Source of the DNA: Roseibium sp.
GTDB taxonomy: Bacteria; Pseudomonadota; Alphaproteobacteria; Rhizobiales; Stappiaceae
Direction of reading: 5' to 3'
NCBI GenBank assembly: GCA_017643215.1
Contig: JAEPNV010000001.1
Span: 372,001-436,000, forward strand
Length of the DNA stretch: 64,000 bases
Positions 36,031 to 44,647 of this stretch are shown here, piece by piece. The notes under the pieces are model-generated. The model was not told the DNA's origin. It made no database searches and worked only from the letters and a program-made list of their open reading frames with translations. Position 1 is the first letter of the stretch; every line of letters starts with the position of its first letter. Made by a program: the position numbers and the translations under genes.

Positions 36031-36879
36031 GTGGACTGGCTGACCGAGTATAAATTGCCGATCGGTCCATGGGCCAAGAGCTTTGTCGATTGGCTCACGG
36101 ACAACGCCTACTGGTTTTTCGATGCCATCTCCGTCGGGCTTGAATTCATGATCGACGGCATCCTGTGGCTCTTGCAGGCGCCGCATCCGCTGGTGATCGT
36201 GGTTGTGGCGTCCGGAATTGCCTATGCCGTCCACCGCAAGATTGGCTTTGCAGTCTTTGTCGCGGCGTCCCTGCTTCTGATCATCAATCAGGGCTATTGG
36301 GAGGAAACCACCGAGACGCTGGCCCTCGTCGTGGCCGCGTCGATTGTCTGCATGGTGATCGGCGTGCCGGTCGGCGTGGCGGCCGCTCACCGGCCACGCC
36401 TGTTCGCCGCGATCCGGCCTGTCCTTGACCTGATGCAGACCATCCCGACCTTCGTTTATCTGATCCCGGCCCTGATCCTGTTTGGCCTCGGCATGGTACC
36501 GGGGCTTATCGCGACGGTGATCTTTGCCATTCCCGCGCCGATCCGCCTGACCCAGCTTGGCGTGTCGTCGACGCCCAAACAGCTTCTGGAAGCCGGTCTC
36601 GCGTTCGGGGCGACGAAATCCCAGCTCCTGTGGAAAATCGAACTTCCCTACGCCCTGCCGCAGATCATGGCCGGTCTCACCCAGACCATCATGCTCTCCC
36701 TGTCCATGGTCGTGATTGCCGCCCTCGTTGGTGCGGACGGATTGGGGGTGCCTACGCTGCGCGCGCTGAACACGGTGAACATTGCCAAGGGCTTTGAAGT
36801 CGGTGTTGCCATCGTCCTGATCGCGATCGTTCTCGACCGGTTCTTCCGCACCAAGGCAGTCGAGGGAGGCAAGTCGTGA
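36031..36879 (+). CDS. choW: Choline ABC transporter permease
   Basis: 282 residues, GTG start. Six or so membrane segments; the binding-protein-dependent transport motif is around STPKQLLEAGLAFGATKSQLLWKIELPYALPQIMAGL. The N-terminal WLTEYKLPIGPWAKSFVDWLTDN is typical of ChoW/ProW-like proteins. Inner membrane. It overlaps choV by GTGA. Confidence 0.92.
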   Translation: MDWLTEYKLPIGPWAKSFVDWLTDNAYWFFDAISVGLEFMIDGILWLLQAPHPLVIVVVASGIAYAVHRKIGFAVFVAASLLLIINQGYWEETTETLALVVAASIVCMVIGVPVGVAAAHRPRLFAAIRPVLDLMQTIPTFVYLIPALILFGLGMVPGLIATVIFAIPAPIRLTQLGVSSTPKQLLEAGLAFGATKSQLLWKIELPYALPQIMAGLTQTIMLSLSMVVIAALVGADGLGVPTLRALNTVNIAKGFEVGVAIVLIAIVLDRFFRTKAVEGGKS

Positions 36880-37898
36880 GCCAACCCGTCGTCAGCTTCA
36901 GGAATGTCGACATCGTTTTCGGTGACCGGCCGGAGGCGGCGCTACCGCTGATCGATCAGGGCAAAACCCGCGGTGAAATCCAGCAGGAAACCGGTCAGAT
37001 CCTCGGCGTCGCGGGAGCCAGTTTCGAGGTCGTTGAAGGGGAAGTCATTGTCTTGATGGGCCTGTCGGGCTCCGGAAAATCGACCTTGCTGCGAGCGGTC
37101 AACGGCCTCAATCCGGTCATTCGCGGGTCGGTCGAGGTGCTCGACGGGTCGCGCACGATCGATCCGGCGAACTGCAAGGAAGAAGAGCTGCGGCACCTCC
37201 GCCGCCATCGCATTGCGATGGTCTTCCAGCAATTCGCCCTATTGCCGTGGCGCACCGTGGCCGACAATGTCGGATTTGGCCTGGAACTGTCGGGCATGGC
37301 GCAAAAGGAGCGGTCCCAAAAGGTTGCCGAACAATTGAAACTGGTCGGGCTCGACGGCTGGGGCGACAAATACGTGAACGAGCTTTCCGGCGGCATGCAA
37401 CAGCGGGTCGGATTGGCCCGGGCCTTTGCCACGGATGCACCGATCCTTTTGATGGACGAACCGTTCTCCGCCCTCGATCCGCTGATCCGCGACCGGCTGC
37501 AGGACGAGCTTCTTGATCTTCAAAGACATCTCAACCGGACGATCATCTTCGTCAGTCACGATTTGGATGAGGCGGCCAAGATCGGCTCGCGGATCGCGAT
37601 TATGGAAGGCGGCCGGGTCATCCAGCTCGGCACGCCGCAAGAGATCGTCAAGCACCCGGCGACCGACTATGTCGCCGATTTTGTCGGGCACATGAATCCG
37701 CTCAATGTGCTCAGGGCACGCGATATCATGGGAGCGGTGTCGCCCGGCGGCCTCGTCGAGGCGCCGCGCTGCGCCCCCGACACCCCAGTTCGCCAGGTAA
37801 TCGCCGTGAAACGAACCTCACCCCACCCGGTTCTGGTGGAGCGGAACGGCCAGATATTGGGACAGATCGACGAGAACGATCTGTTCGACTGCCTGTAA
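36876..37898 (+). CDS. choV: Choline ABC transporter ATP-binding protein
   Basis: 340 residues, GTG start in the choW stop. Walker A GLSGSGKSTLLRAVNGL, Q-loop MVFQQFALLPWRTV, signature LSGGMQQRVGLARAFA, Walker B ILLMDEPFSALDPLIR, switch His FVSHDLDEAAKIG. The C-terminal 60 residues resemble a shortened CBS-like segment (HPVLVERNGQILGQIDENDLFDCL), as in ProV/ChoV-type ATPases. The N-terminal FRNVDIVFGDRPEAALPLIDQGKTR is distinctive for the family. Convergent with the cyclase gene, 4 bases apart. Confidence 0.92.
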   Translation: MSQPVVSFRNVDIVFGDRPEAALPLIDQGKTRGEIQQETGQILGVAGASFEVVEGEVIVLMGLSGSGKSTLLRAVNGLNPVIRGSVEVLDGSRTIDPANCKEEELRHLRRHRIAMVFQQFALLPWRTVADNVGFGLELSGMAQKERSQKVAEQLKLVGLDGWGDKYVNELSGGMQQRVGLARAFATDAPILLMDEPFSALDPLIRDRLQDELLDLQRHLNRTIIFVSHDLDEAAKIGSRIAIMEGGRVIQLGTPQEIVKHPATDYVADFVGHMNPLNVLRARDIMGAVSPGGLVEAPRCAPDTPVRQVIAVKRTSPHPVLVERNGQILGQIDENDLFDCL

Positions 37899-37902
37899 CC
37901 GC

Positions 37903-39705
37903 TTAGCCTGGGCGAGATGGTCGCAATGCGTCTGCCTCCACGTATTCCGTCGCGCTCAACGCGCTGCTGGGACGGCCGCCGGCGGACACAGCCTGGCCTG
38001 GCTCGGCGGCATAGACGTTGATGGCCGCGCTCTTGCCTTTCACGCGGATCGGCTCCAGCGGCGTGAACACGAACTCATTGGCCGGCAGGGCTTTCTCATA
38101 GACGGCCTCCGACACCATCGTCTGTTTTGGCGCCGCCGCCGAACACAGCCGCGCGGCGAGATTCACATGGTCGCCGAGCACCGTGTAGTCCATCCGGTCC
38201 GGGCTGCCCATGGCGCCCACAACCACGTCGCCGGCATCAATGCCAATGCCGATATCGAGCTGCCACTCCGGATTCTGCCGCGCGGATTCGGCCATGATCT
38301 CCTGAATGTCGGCCGCACACCTGACGGCGTCGAGGTACATGTCGGGCCCTTGAAAGATCGCCATGAGCTGGTCGCCGACGAACTTGTCGATATCGCCGTT
38401 GTGCCGGGTCACGGCTTCGCCCTGGTTGGCGAAGTAATGGTTGAGCACATCGACGACGACTTCCGGTTCGCGGCTTTCGGAAAACGCCGTATAACCCCGG
38501 ATATCGGCGAACAGGATTGCGACCCGCTTGCGGGATCCGCCGAGCCGCACGCCGTCCTTGTCCGAGCCCTTGATGGCGTCGATTGTGCCGTGGGACACGA
38601 ACTTGGCGAGCTGGAAGCGTTCGTTGATCTGGCCAATCATTTCGTTGATGCGCGACGCAAGGTCGCCGATTTCGTCGCGGCTGGTCACCCCGTCGACCCG
38701 GGCTGCGAAATTCCCTTGCCCGACCTCAATCGCGGCCTGTCCGATCTTCAGGATCGGCCGGGAAATCCTGAGCGCCAGCAAGATCGCGCCAAGACCTGCG
38801 ACCGCCAGACCGCCGCCGACCCAGATCAACAGGTTCCGGGTCATGACATCCAGCGTGAAGTAGGCTGCGGCCTCGCTTTTTTCCGCGATCACCGCCCAGT
38901 CGAACGGTCTTGGAAACGAGAACGCGCCCAGCATCACCGCTCCGTCCGGGCGGGCGAAGGGTTTGACGCTGATGACCCTGGTTTGGAGCGCCAGAAGACT
39001 GATGGCCTCATCGACGATGGCGTAGTCGGACAGATCCCGCGCTTCGGGCGCGAACAATTGCTGTCCGGTATTGTCGACAACCGTGATGGTGCCGGTTTGA
39101 TTGAACGCGTGCGATCCGATGAACGTGCGCAGGCGCGACAGGTCCACCCGCGCCGACAGCGTCGCGTTTCGCCCGCCGAGGGGTTTTTTGAGTGGCAGGA
39201 TGATGCTGGCAAGCCAGATGTCCGTACCGGGCGGATGCTGCACGATCCGATCGAGACTGTGTTTGCCGGCAAGATAGGCGGCAACGTCGTCCGGTGCCAG
39301 CCGCAGGACCGCCTTGGCGTCAAGGCCGGCGGCGGTGATGGCGTCGCTGAAGCCTTGCCGCGTGACGAGAAGCGGCTGCGGACTTCCGTCGACGGTGATT
39401 TGCAGGGCCACGATATCGGGAAGGTCGGCAATTCCGAGGGTTAGAAGAGCGATTTTGGCATCGACGCTCAACTCGTCATTGTCGACGGCGTTGGCGATCA
39501 GCGACAGCGGCGCCAGCCAGGCATCGCGATAGGTGTTGTCGATCTCTGTGCTGATTTGCCGGACCGTTGTGGTGAGCTGGTCGTTCGCGGAGCTCTTGAG
39601 TTCATCGCGCGCGATGCGGATCAGGGTCTCGCCGGCGGTCAGAAGCGGCAAAATCGCGATCGCGATGGAGAATAAAAGCAGCTTCCCGCGAAGTGACAAT
39701 CGCAT
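37903..39705 (-). CDS. Membrane adenylate cyclase with Cache-like sensor and HAMP
   Basis: 600 residues. TM1 near 8-28 (LLLFSIAIAILPLLTAGETL), a long periplasmic region (about 30-300) with Cache-type features (DIWLASIILPLKKPLGG; TGTITVVDNTGQQLFAPEA; FDWAVIAEKSEAAAYFTL), TM2 near 312-332, HAMP (RISRPILKIGQAAIEVGQGNF), and a class III cyclase domain (RVAILFADIRGYTAFSES; DIDKFVGDQLMAIF; MDYTVLGDHVNLAARL). Metal Asp, substrate Lys and the Thr position for ATP are present. Third gene of the FecR-like / PKD / cyclase operon, 34 bases after the PKD gene. Likely turns an envelope signal into cAMP (inference). Confidence 0.85.
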   Translation of the reverse strand: MRLSLRGKLLLFSIAIAILPLLTAGETLIRIARDELKSSANDQLTTTVRQISTEIDNTYRDAWLAPLSLIANAVDNDELSVDAKIALLTLGIADLPDIVALQITVDGSPQPLLVTRQGFSDAITAAGLDAKAVLRLAPDDVAAYLAGKHSLDRIVQHPPGTDIWLASIILPLKKPLGGRNATLSARVDLSRLRTFIGSHAFNQTGTITVVDNTGQQLFAPEARDLSDYAIVDEAISLLALQTRVISVKPFARPDGAVMLGAFSFPRPFDWAVIAEKSEAAAYFTLDVMTRNLLIWVGGGLAVAGLGAILLALRISRPILKIGQAAIEVGQGNFAARVDGVTSRDEIGDLASRINEMIGQINERFQLAKFVSHGTIDAIKGSDKDGVRLGGSRKRVAILFADIRGYTAFSESREPEVVVDVLNHYFANQGEAVTRHNGDIDKFVGDQLMAIFQGPDMYLDAVRCAADIQEIMAESARQNPEWQLDIGIGIDAGDVVVGAMGSPDRMDYTVLGDHVNLAARLCSAAAPKQTMVSEAVYEKALPANEFVFTPLEPIRVKGKSAAINVYAAEPGQAVSAGGRPSSALSATEYVEADALRPSRPG

Positions 39706-39739
39706 GCATGCCCCCTGCCCGGAAGGTGCCGGGAGCCGA

Positions 39740-42700
39740 TCAATAAGCTTCCCGTGCCCGCACCTTCACCTGCATCCTATCAGATGCCGTGCCGCAGGAA
39801 AGCCCGGTGCCATCCGAAACGGTCAGCGTGACCTCATAGTCGCCGGGCGCGCTGAAACTGTGCGCGACACGTTCGCCCAGCCGCTCGCCGTCGGTCCCAA
39901 AGGTCCAGATGTGCAGAAGGTCGGTGCCATCTGGATCGTAAGAGCGCCAGGCGCTGAAGATTTCCGCGTCATTGGCCCCGCCGACAAAGACCTGGCGGTC
40001 GGGCCCGGCATCGGCGCTCGGCGGCGCATTGACCACAACCGTCAGCCGGTCTTCGCTCACCGCGCATGCGGAGCCGGACGTGTCGGTAACCCGCATGGTG
40101 ACCTCATAGGTCCCCGGCCGGTCGAAGGTCTTTGCCGGTGTCAGACCGGTGCCGGTCGTGCCGTCGCCGAAGTTCCACGCAACCGATGATATCCCGCCGT
40201 CGATGTCGCTGGACGCTGAGGCATCGAACTGGACCGGCACACCCGGACAGACAAGCCGGTCACGGCCGGCAACGGCAATCGGCGGCCGGTTGACCAGGAT
40301 GACCTTGGAGGCTTCCCGTTTGCTGGACGTGCGGCCCATGCCGTCGTCGACAAGGACACTGACATTGTATTGACCCGGGGAGACAAACCGCTTGCGGACG
40401 GCTTCAGCGTCCGAGCGCGTGCCGTCGCCAAACGACCATTGGAAGCCCGTGATCGGTGCCTCCGGACTGGTCGAGCGGGCGGCCGACAACAGGATTTCCT
40501 CACCAACACAGGCCACGTCCGGCGCGTCGAGGACCGCCGCCACGCCGTCGGTAACGATCACGGTAACCGTGTCGGTGGCGCTGGAATTGGCCAGCTCCGC
40601 CGTGTCGCGCACTGTCAGCGTGACCTCATAGCGGCCCGGCTCCGTGTAGCGGTGGCGGGCCACGACGCCCTCAGCCGTGGTGCCATCGGCAAAATCCCAT
40701 TCATACCCGGCAAGCGCGCCCTCGGGATCGCTGGACGCCGATCCGTCCAGAACAACGTCCTCGTTGACACCGACGATGATGTCCGCGCCGGCCTCGGCGA
40801 CCGGCGGCGCGTTGACGTTGACAAGATGATAGGCCGTGATCTGCTGGCAGTCGCTGGATTGCGCGGTGCTGTCGACCGTGAGGCCAACCCGGTAGGTGCC
40901 GGGCGCGGTGAAGGTGTGGCTGGCCTGTTCGCCGCTGCCGTTGCCACTGTCACCGAAGTCCCAATTGTAGGCGGTCAACTCTCCGCCATCGAGAAAGGAG
41001 GCCGAGCCGTCGAAGACGACAGGGACCCCGACCGGCACGTCCGTCGGGGCATCGATCACCGGCACGGGCGCTGCAATCACTTCCACCGTTACCTCGTCCC
41101 GGGCGCGGGTGTCGCATTGGCCGACCCGGTCGCCTTCGATCGTCAATTGCGCGCGGTAAGTGCCGGCGCGGCGGTAGATGTGTTTCGGCTTGTCGCCGCC
41201 GCCGGAACTGCCGTCGCCAAAATCCCATTGGAACCGGTTGACGACCCCGTCCGCGTCCCAGGACTTGGATCCGTCGAAGATGATCTCGGTATTGGCGCAG
41301 ATCCTGAGATCAGGCCCGGCGTCCGCCACGGGCGCCTGGTCGACGGTCACCGCGAGACGGTCGCGGTCCACGGCGTTGGACAGGCCGGAATCATCGGTCA
41401 CAGTCAACGTGACGGGATAGACCCCGCCGCGGCGGTAGGTTTTTGTCGGATTGACGATGTCCGACCCGGTTCCATCGCCAAAGTCCCAGGCGTATTTCAA
41501 AACGCCGCCATCGGGATCTTCCGACTTGCTGCCGTCCAGAACCAGGATGTCGCCGGTGCAGATGCGTTGGTCATCGCCGGCGATCGCCACCGGCGGAGTG
41601 TTGATCGTGACGGTCAAGGCATCCCGGTCCGTGCCGTTGGAAAGGCCGGTGCCGTCGCTGACGGTCAGAACGACCGGATAGGTTCCGCCGCCGGAAAACG
41701 TGTGGGCCACCTGGGCACCGGTCGCCGTGGCGCCATCGCCGAAATTCCAGGTGTAGGTCAGACCATCGCCGTCCGCGTCCGATGAGGTACCGGCATCGAA
41801 GGTCACCAGGTTATCCGCCGTGAAGACGTTCGGGCCGGCTTCGGCCGTGGGTGCGTGGTTGATGCGGATCACCACCTCATCCTCGTCCAGGCTGTTCTCC
41901 GCCCCGCTGTCGTCGGAAATGGTCAAAAGCGCGGTGTAGGTGCCCGGCGCGGCAAAGGTCACGCTCGGCGCCGGATCGTAGACCGGCTCGTCCACACCTT
42001 GAATGTCCCAGCGAAAGTCGGTGACCGTGCCGTCCGGGTCGCTGGACCGAAGCGCGTCGAGCGTGACCGTCTGGCCAGGCGCAGCACGGATATCGTCGCC
42101 GGCATCGGCCACCGGCGGCGCATTGATGACCACTTCCACTTCATCGAAATCGACGGCGCGATCCTGGCCGGTGTTGTCGGTGACCTTGAGCTGAACATAG
42201 TAGCGCCCGGACGTCGCAAACGCATGGCTTGCGACCGGTCCGCGTCCGGTCGTGCCGTCCTTGAAGTCCCAGTCATAGGCGGCAATGTCACCGTCCGGGT
42301 CGATTGAGCGGGTTCCTTGAAAAATCAGTTCTTCGCCCGGCGCGCCGATGAGGTCCGGGCCAGCGTCGGCGATCGGCGGGGTGTTGACGACGACGGTCAT
42401 GGTGTCGTCGGCCGAATTGCGCGCCGTTCCGGACGCGTCCGTCACCGTCAGCCGCACCGTGTAGGTGCCCGGCTCCCGGTAGACATGGGTGGGATTGGGC
42501 CCGCTTCCGGTTTCGCCGTCGCCAAAGTCCCATTCATAGGAGACGATACGGTCGTCCGCATCGCCCGACCGGCTGCCGTCAAACTGAACCGCGCTGGCGG
42601 TGACGAGTTGATCCGGACCGGCATCGGCGACCGGCGCGGCGTTGACGCGGATCGTCGCCTCATCGGTCCGCGCCCGGCTGGCGGTGCCGGAATCGTCGGT

Positions 42701-44647
42701 CACGGTCAACCGCGCGCTATAGGTTCCCGGCGTCTCGTAGGCATACTCGGCCATCGCGCCCTCTGATCGCGCGCCGTCGCCGAAGTCCCAGAGGTAGGAA
42801 ATGATCCGCCCGTCCGGATCGCTCGAGCCGCGCCCGTCGAAAACAATCACGTCGCCGACGGCGACACTTCGATCCGGTCCGGCATCTGGAACCGGCGGCG
42901 CGTTGACCAGGACAATGGCCGTGTCAGTCGCAACCGCGTTTGCCGCGCCGGAATCATCCGTGACGGTCAGCGTCACCCGGTAGACGCCGGGCGCCTCGAA
43001 ATTGTGGCCGATCTGCGCCCCATCAAGGACCGTCCCGTCATCAAGGTTCCACTGGTACGCCAAAATGCGCCCGTCCTGATCGAAACTGCGCGTGCCGTCA
43101 AAGGACAGCCGCGTGCCGGCTTCGGTCCGCCGGTCGCTGCCGGCTTCCGCCACCGGTTGGGCATTCACCCGGATCGGAACCTCAATCATCGCCGTATCGC
43201 AGGGATGGCCGCTGCTGTCGGTCACCCGGAGCGCGACCAGATAGTCGCCGGGCGTCTCAAACACCCGGGCAACCCTCGGCCCTTGTGCGTTCAGGCCGTC
43301 GTTGAACGCCCAGGCGAAATGCGCAATCTCTGCCTGATCGGCGGTTGACCTCGTTCCGTCGAAGAGGACGCTTTCCCCGGTCGCGACGATCGCCGGCGCG
43401 GTGATCCGGGCTTCGGGCGTGAGCTTGATGAACACATCGAGGTTTTCCGCCCGCCCGTTGCCGACCTGTCCGGAGTTGTCGCGGACTTCGAGCCGTTCGG
43501 AGAACCGACCGGTCTGCTGATAGGATTTGACGACACTCGGTCCGGTGAGAACCGTGCCGTCTGAAAACCGCCAGGTGAAGGCCAGACGGTCTCCGTCCGG
43601 ATCGCTCGACCGGGATGCATCGAAGGCAACGGCCCGGCATCCGTCCAGGATCGTCGCATCGGCATGAATGTCCGGGCGGTGGTTCGGGATCCAGTTGAAC
43701 GGGGGTAGGTCGAGCGGCACGGGCCGATCCGCGCGCACGGTGATGAAGAACGTGGCATCGTTCGGGATTTCACCGCCGCCCTGCAGCGTTATGGCCGCCA
43801 TCGCGCCCCGTTCTTCCTGATCGAGCGTGACCGTGTCGGTGCGCCATTGGTCCTGGCCGGACGGGTGCAGCGGGATCGTGCGGAACGCGGTCTGCAACGA
43901 CAGTTTGCCGTAGGCCGCATCGAAGTTCTCGATCGTCAGGTCGGTTTCGCCTTCGGGCGCGGTGAAGCGCAATTCAGTCAACGTGCTGCGGTTCGGCACG
44001 CGGATCGTCGGGGCGAAGGAATAAAGCCGCGCGCCCTCCGGCGGGACCAGGCGGCGGTCGCGCAGACTAAGGTCGATGCCGTAAAGGTTGCCGTCGTTGC
44101 CGCGCTCGCCGTCCACCACAAGACGGAAGACGCGCCGGTCCCCGACCAGCGCGCCCTGGTCCGGCGAGACGAGGGCAAACGCCACCCATTGACCGTCGGT
44201 GCGGGGATCCTCCGCATAGCGGCGTTCGGCCAACAGCGTGCCGGCCGTCAGTTCGGCGTCGGTTACCTTGCGTCCGTCTTCCGGCGGACCGGCATCGGCG
44301 CCGTCGCCGCCATAGAGCGCGAACCGGGTTTCGCTGTTGGCCTGGCCGTAAATCAGATCATGGGCGCCGCCGCTGTCGGGGTCGTAAAGGCGCACATAAA
44401 CCCGGTCCGTCAGGGACGCGGGAAGGTCGATATAGACGATCTGCTTGTGGGTCGGGTCGCCTTCGCGGGTCGGCGCATCCTGGCCGTAGGTGACCAGCAG
44501 AGGTGTCTCGATCGGCGAGGCGTCCTGGGCCAACGCGCGGGCGCCCAAAATCGCCGCGATCCCGATTGCCAAACCAAAAATGCCGAACCAAACGGTTCTC
44601 AAGCGCCACGCGTGGACACGATACATACCAGCGACGATCCCTGTCAT
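39740..44647 (-). CDS. Giant secreted protein with 15 PKD repeats
   Basis: 1635 residues. A membrane segment or signal peptide lies at about 18-41 (VWFGIFGLAIGIAAILGARALAQD). Residues 45-320 form an unrecognised beta-rich region (VTYGQDAPTREGDPTHKQIVY; VYVRLYDPDSGGAHDLIYG). From about 325 to the end I count 15 PKD domains of about 87 residues, each with an SSDPDG-type turn, a W-D-F-G-D-G core, a PGTY motif and LTVTDDSG. Repeats diverge well, so this is not a recent expansion. No enzymatic domain, anchor or sorting signal is seen. Starts in ATGA with the upstream FecR-like gene. Probably periplasmic or surface-exposed binding scaffold. Confidence 0.85.
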   Translation of the reverse strand: MTGIVAGMYRVHAWRLRTVWFGIFGLAIGIAAILGARALAQDASPIETPLLVTYGQDAPTREGDPTHKQIVYIDLPASLTDRVYVRLYDPDSGGAHDLIYGQANSETRFALYGGDGADAGPPEDGRKVTDAELTAGTLLAERRYAEDPRTDGQWVAFALVSPDQGALVGDRRVFRLVVDGERGNDGNLYGIDLSLRDRRLVPPEGARLYSFAPTIRVPNRSTLTELRFTAPEGETDLTIENFDAAYGKLSLQTAFRTIPLHPSGQDQWRTDTVTLDQEERGAMAAITLQGGGEIPNDATFFITVRADRPVPLDLPPFNWIPNHRPDIHADATILDGCRAVAFDASRSSDPDGDRLAFTWRFSDGTVLTGPSVVKSYQQTGRFSERLEVRDNSGQVGNGRAENLDVFIKLTPEARITAPAIVATGESVLFDGTRSTADQAEIAHFAWAFNDGLNAQGPRVARVFETPGDYLVALRVTDSSGHPCDTAMIEVPIRVNAQPVAEAGSDRRTEAGTRLSFDGTRSFDQDGRILAYQWNLDDGTVLDGAQIGHNFEAPGVYRVTLTVTDDSGAANAVATDTAIVLVNAPPVPDAGPDRSVAVGDVIVFDGRGSSDPDGRIISYLWDFGDGARSEGAMAEYAYETPGTYSARLTVTDDSGTASRARTDEATIRVNAAPVADAGPDQLVTASAVQFDGSRSGDADDRIVSYEWDFGDGETGSGPNPTHVYREPGTYTVRLTVTDASGTARNSADDTMTVVVNTPPIADAGPDLIGAPGEELIFQGTRSIDPDGDIAAYDWDFKDGTTGRGPVASHAFATSGRYYVQLKVTDNTGQDRAVDFDEVEVVINAPPVADAGDDIRAAPGQTVTLDALRSSDPDGTVTDFRWDIQGVDEPVYDPAPSVTFAAPGTYTALLTISDDSGAENSLDEDEVVIRINHAPTAEAGPNVFTADNLVTFDAGTSSDADGDGLTYTWNFGDGATATGAQVAHTFSGGGTYPVVLTVSDGTGLSNGTDRDALTVTINTPPVAIAGDDQRICTGDILVLDGSKSEDPDGGVLKYAWDFGDGTGSDIVNPTKTYRRGGVYPVTLTVTDDSGLSNAVDRDRLAVTVDQAPVADAGPDLRICANTEIIFDGSKSWDADGVVNRFQWDFGDGSSGGGDKPKHIYRRAGTYRAQLTIEGDRVGQCDTRARDEVTVEVIAAPVPVIDAPTDVPVGVPVVFDGSASFLDGGELTAYNWDFGDSGNGSGEQASHTFTAPGTYRVGLTVDSTAQSSDCQQITAYHLVNVNAPPVAEAGADIIVGVNEDVVLDGSASSDPEGALAGYEWDFADGTTAEGVVARHRYTEPGRYEVTLTVRDTAELANSSATDTVTVIVTDGVAAVLDAPDVACVGEEILLSAARSTSPEAPITGFQWSFGDGTRSDAEAVRKRFVSPGQYNVSVLVDDGMGRTSSKREASKVILVNRPPIAVAGRDRLVCPGVPVQFDASASSDIDGGISSVAWNFGDGTTGTGLTPAKTFDRPGTYEVTMRVTDTSGSACAVSEDRLTVVVNAPPSADAGPDRQVFVGGANDAEIFSAWRSYDPDGTDLLHIWTFGTDGERLGERVAHSFSAPGDYEVTLTVSDGTGLSCGTASDRMQVKVRAREAY

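Noticed and set aside
36031-36033. Doubt over the GTG start of choW
   Set aside because: The encoded N terminus (WLTEYKLPIGPW) fits the family and no in-frame ATG lies upstream close by, so GTG is kept.
39740-44647. Periodic DNA similarity every 260 bases, considered as a CRISPR or satellite array
   Set aside because: The period equals one PKD domain (about 87 codons) and lies within a single reading frame; the repeats are diverged protein domains.
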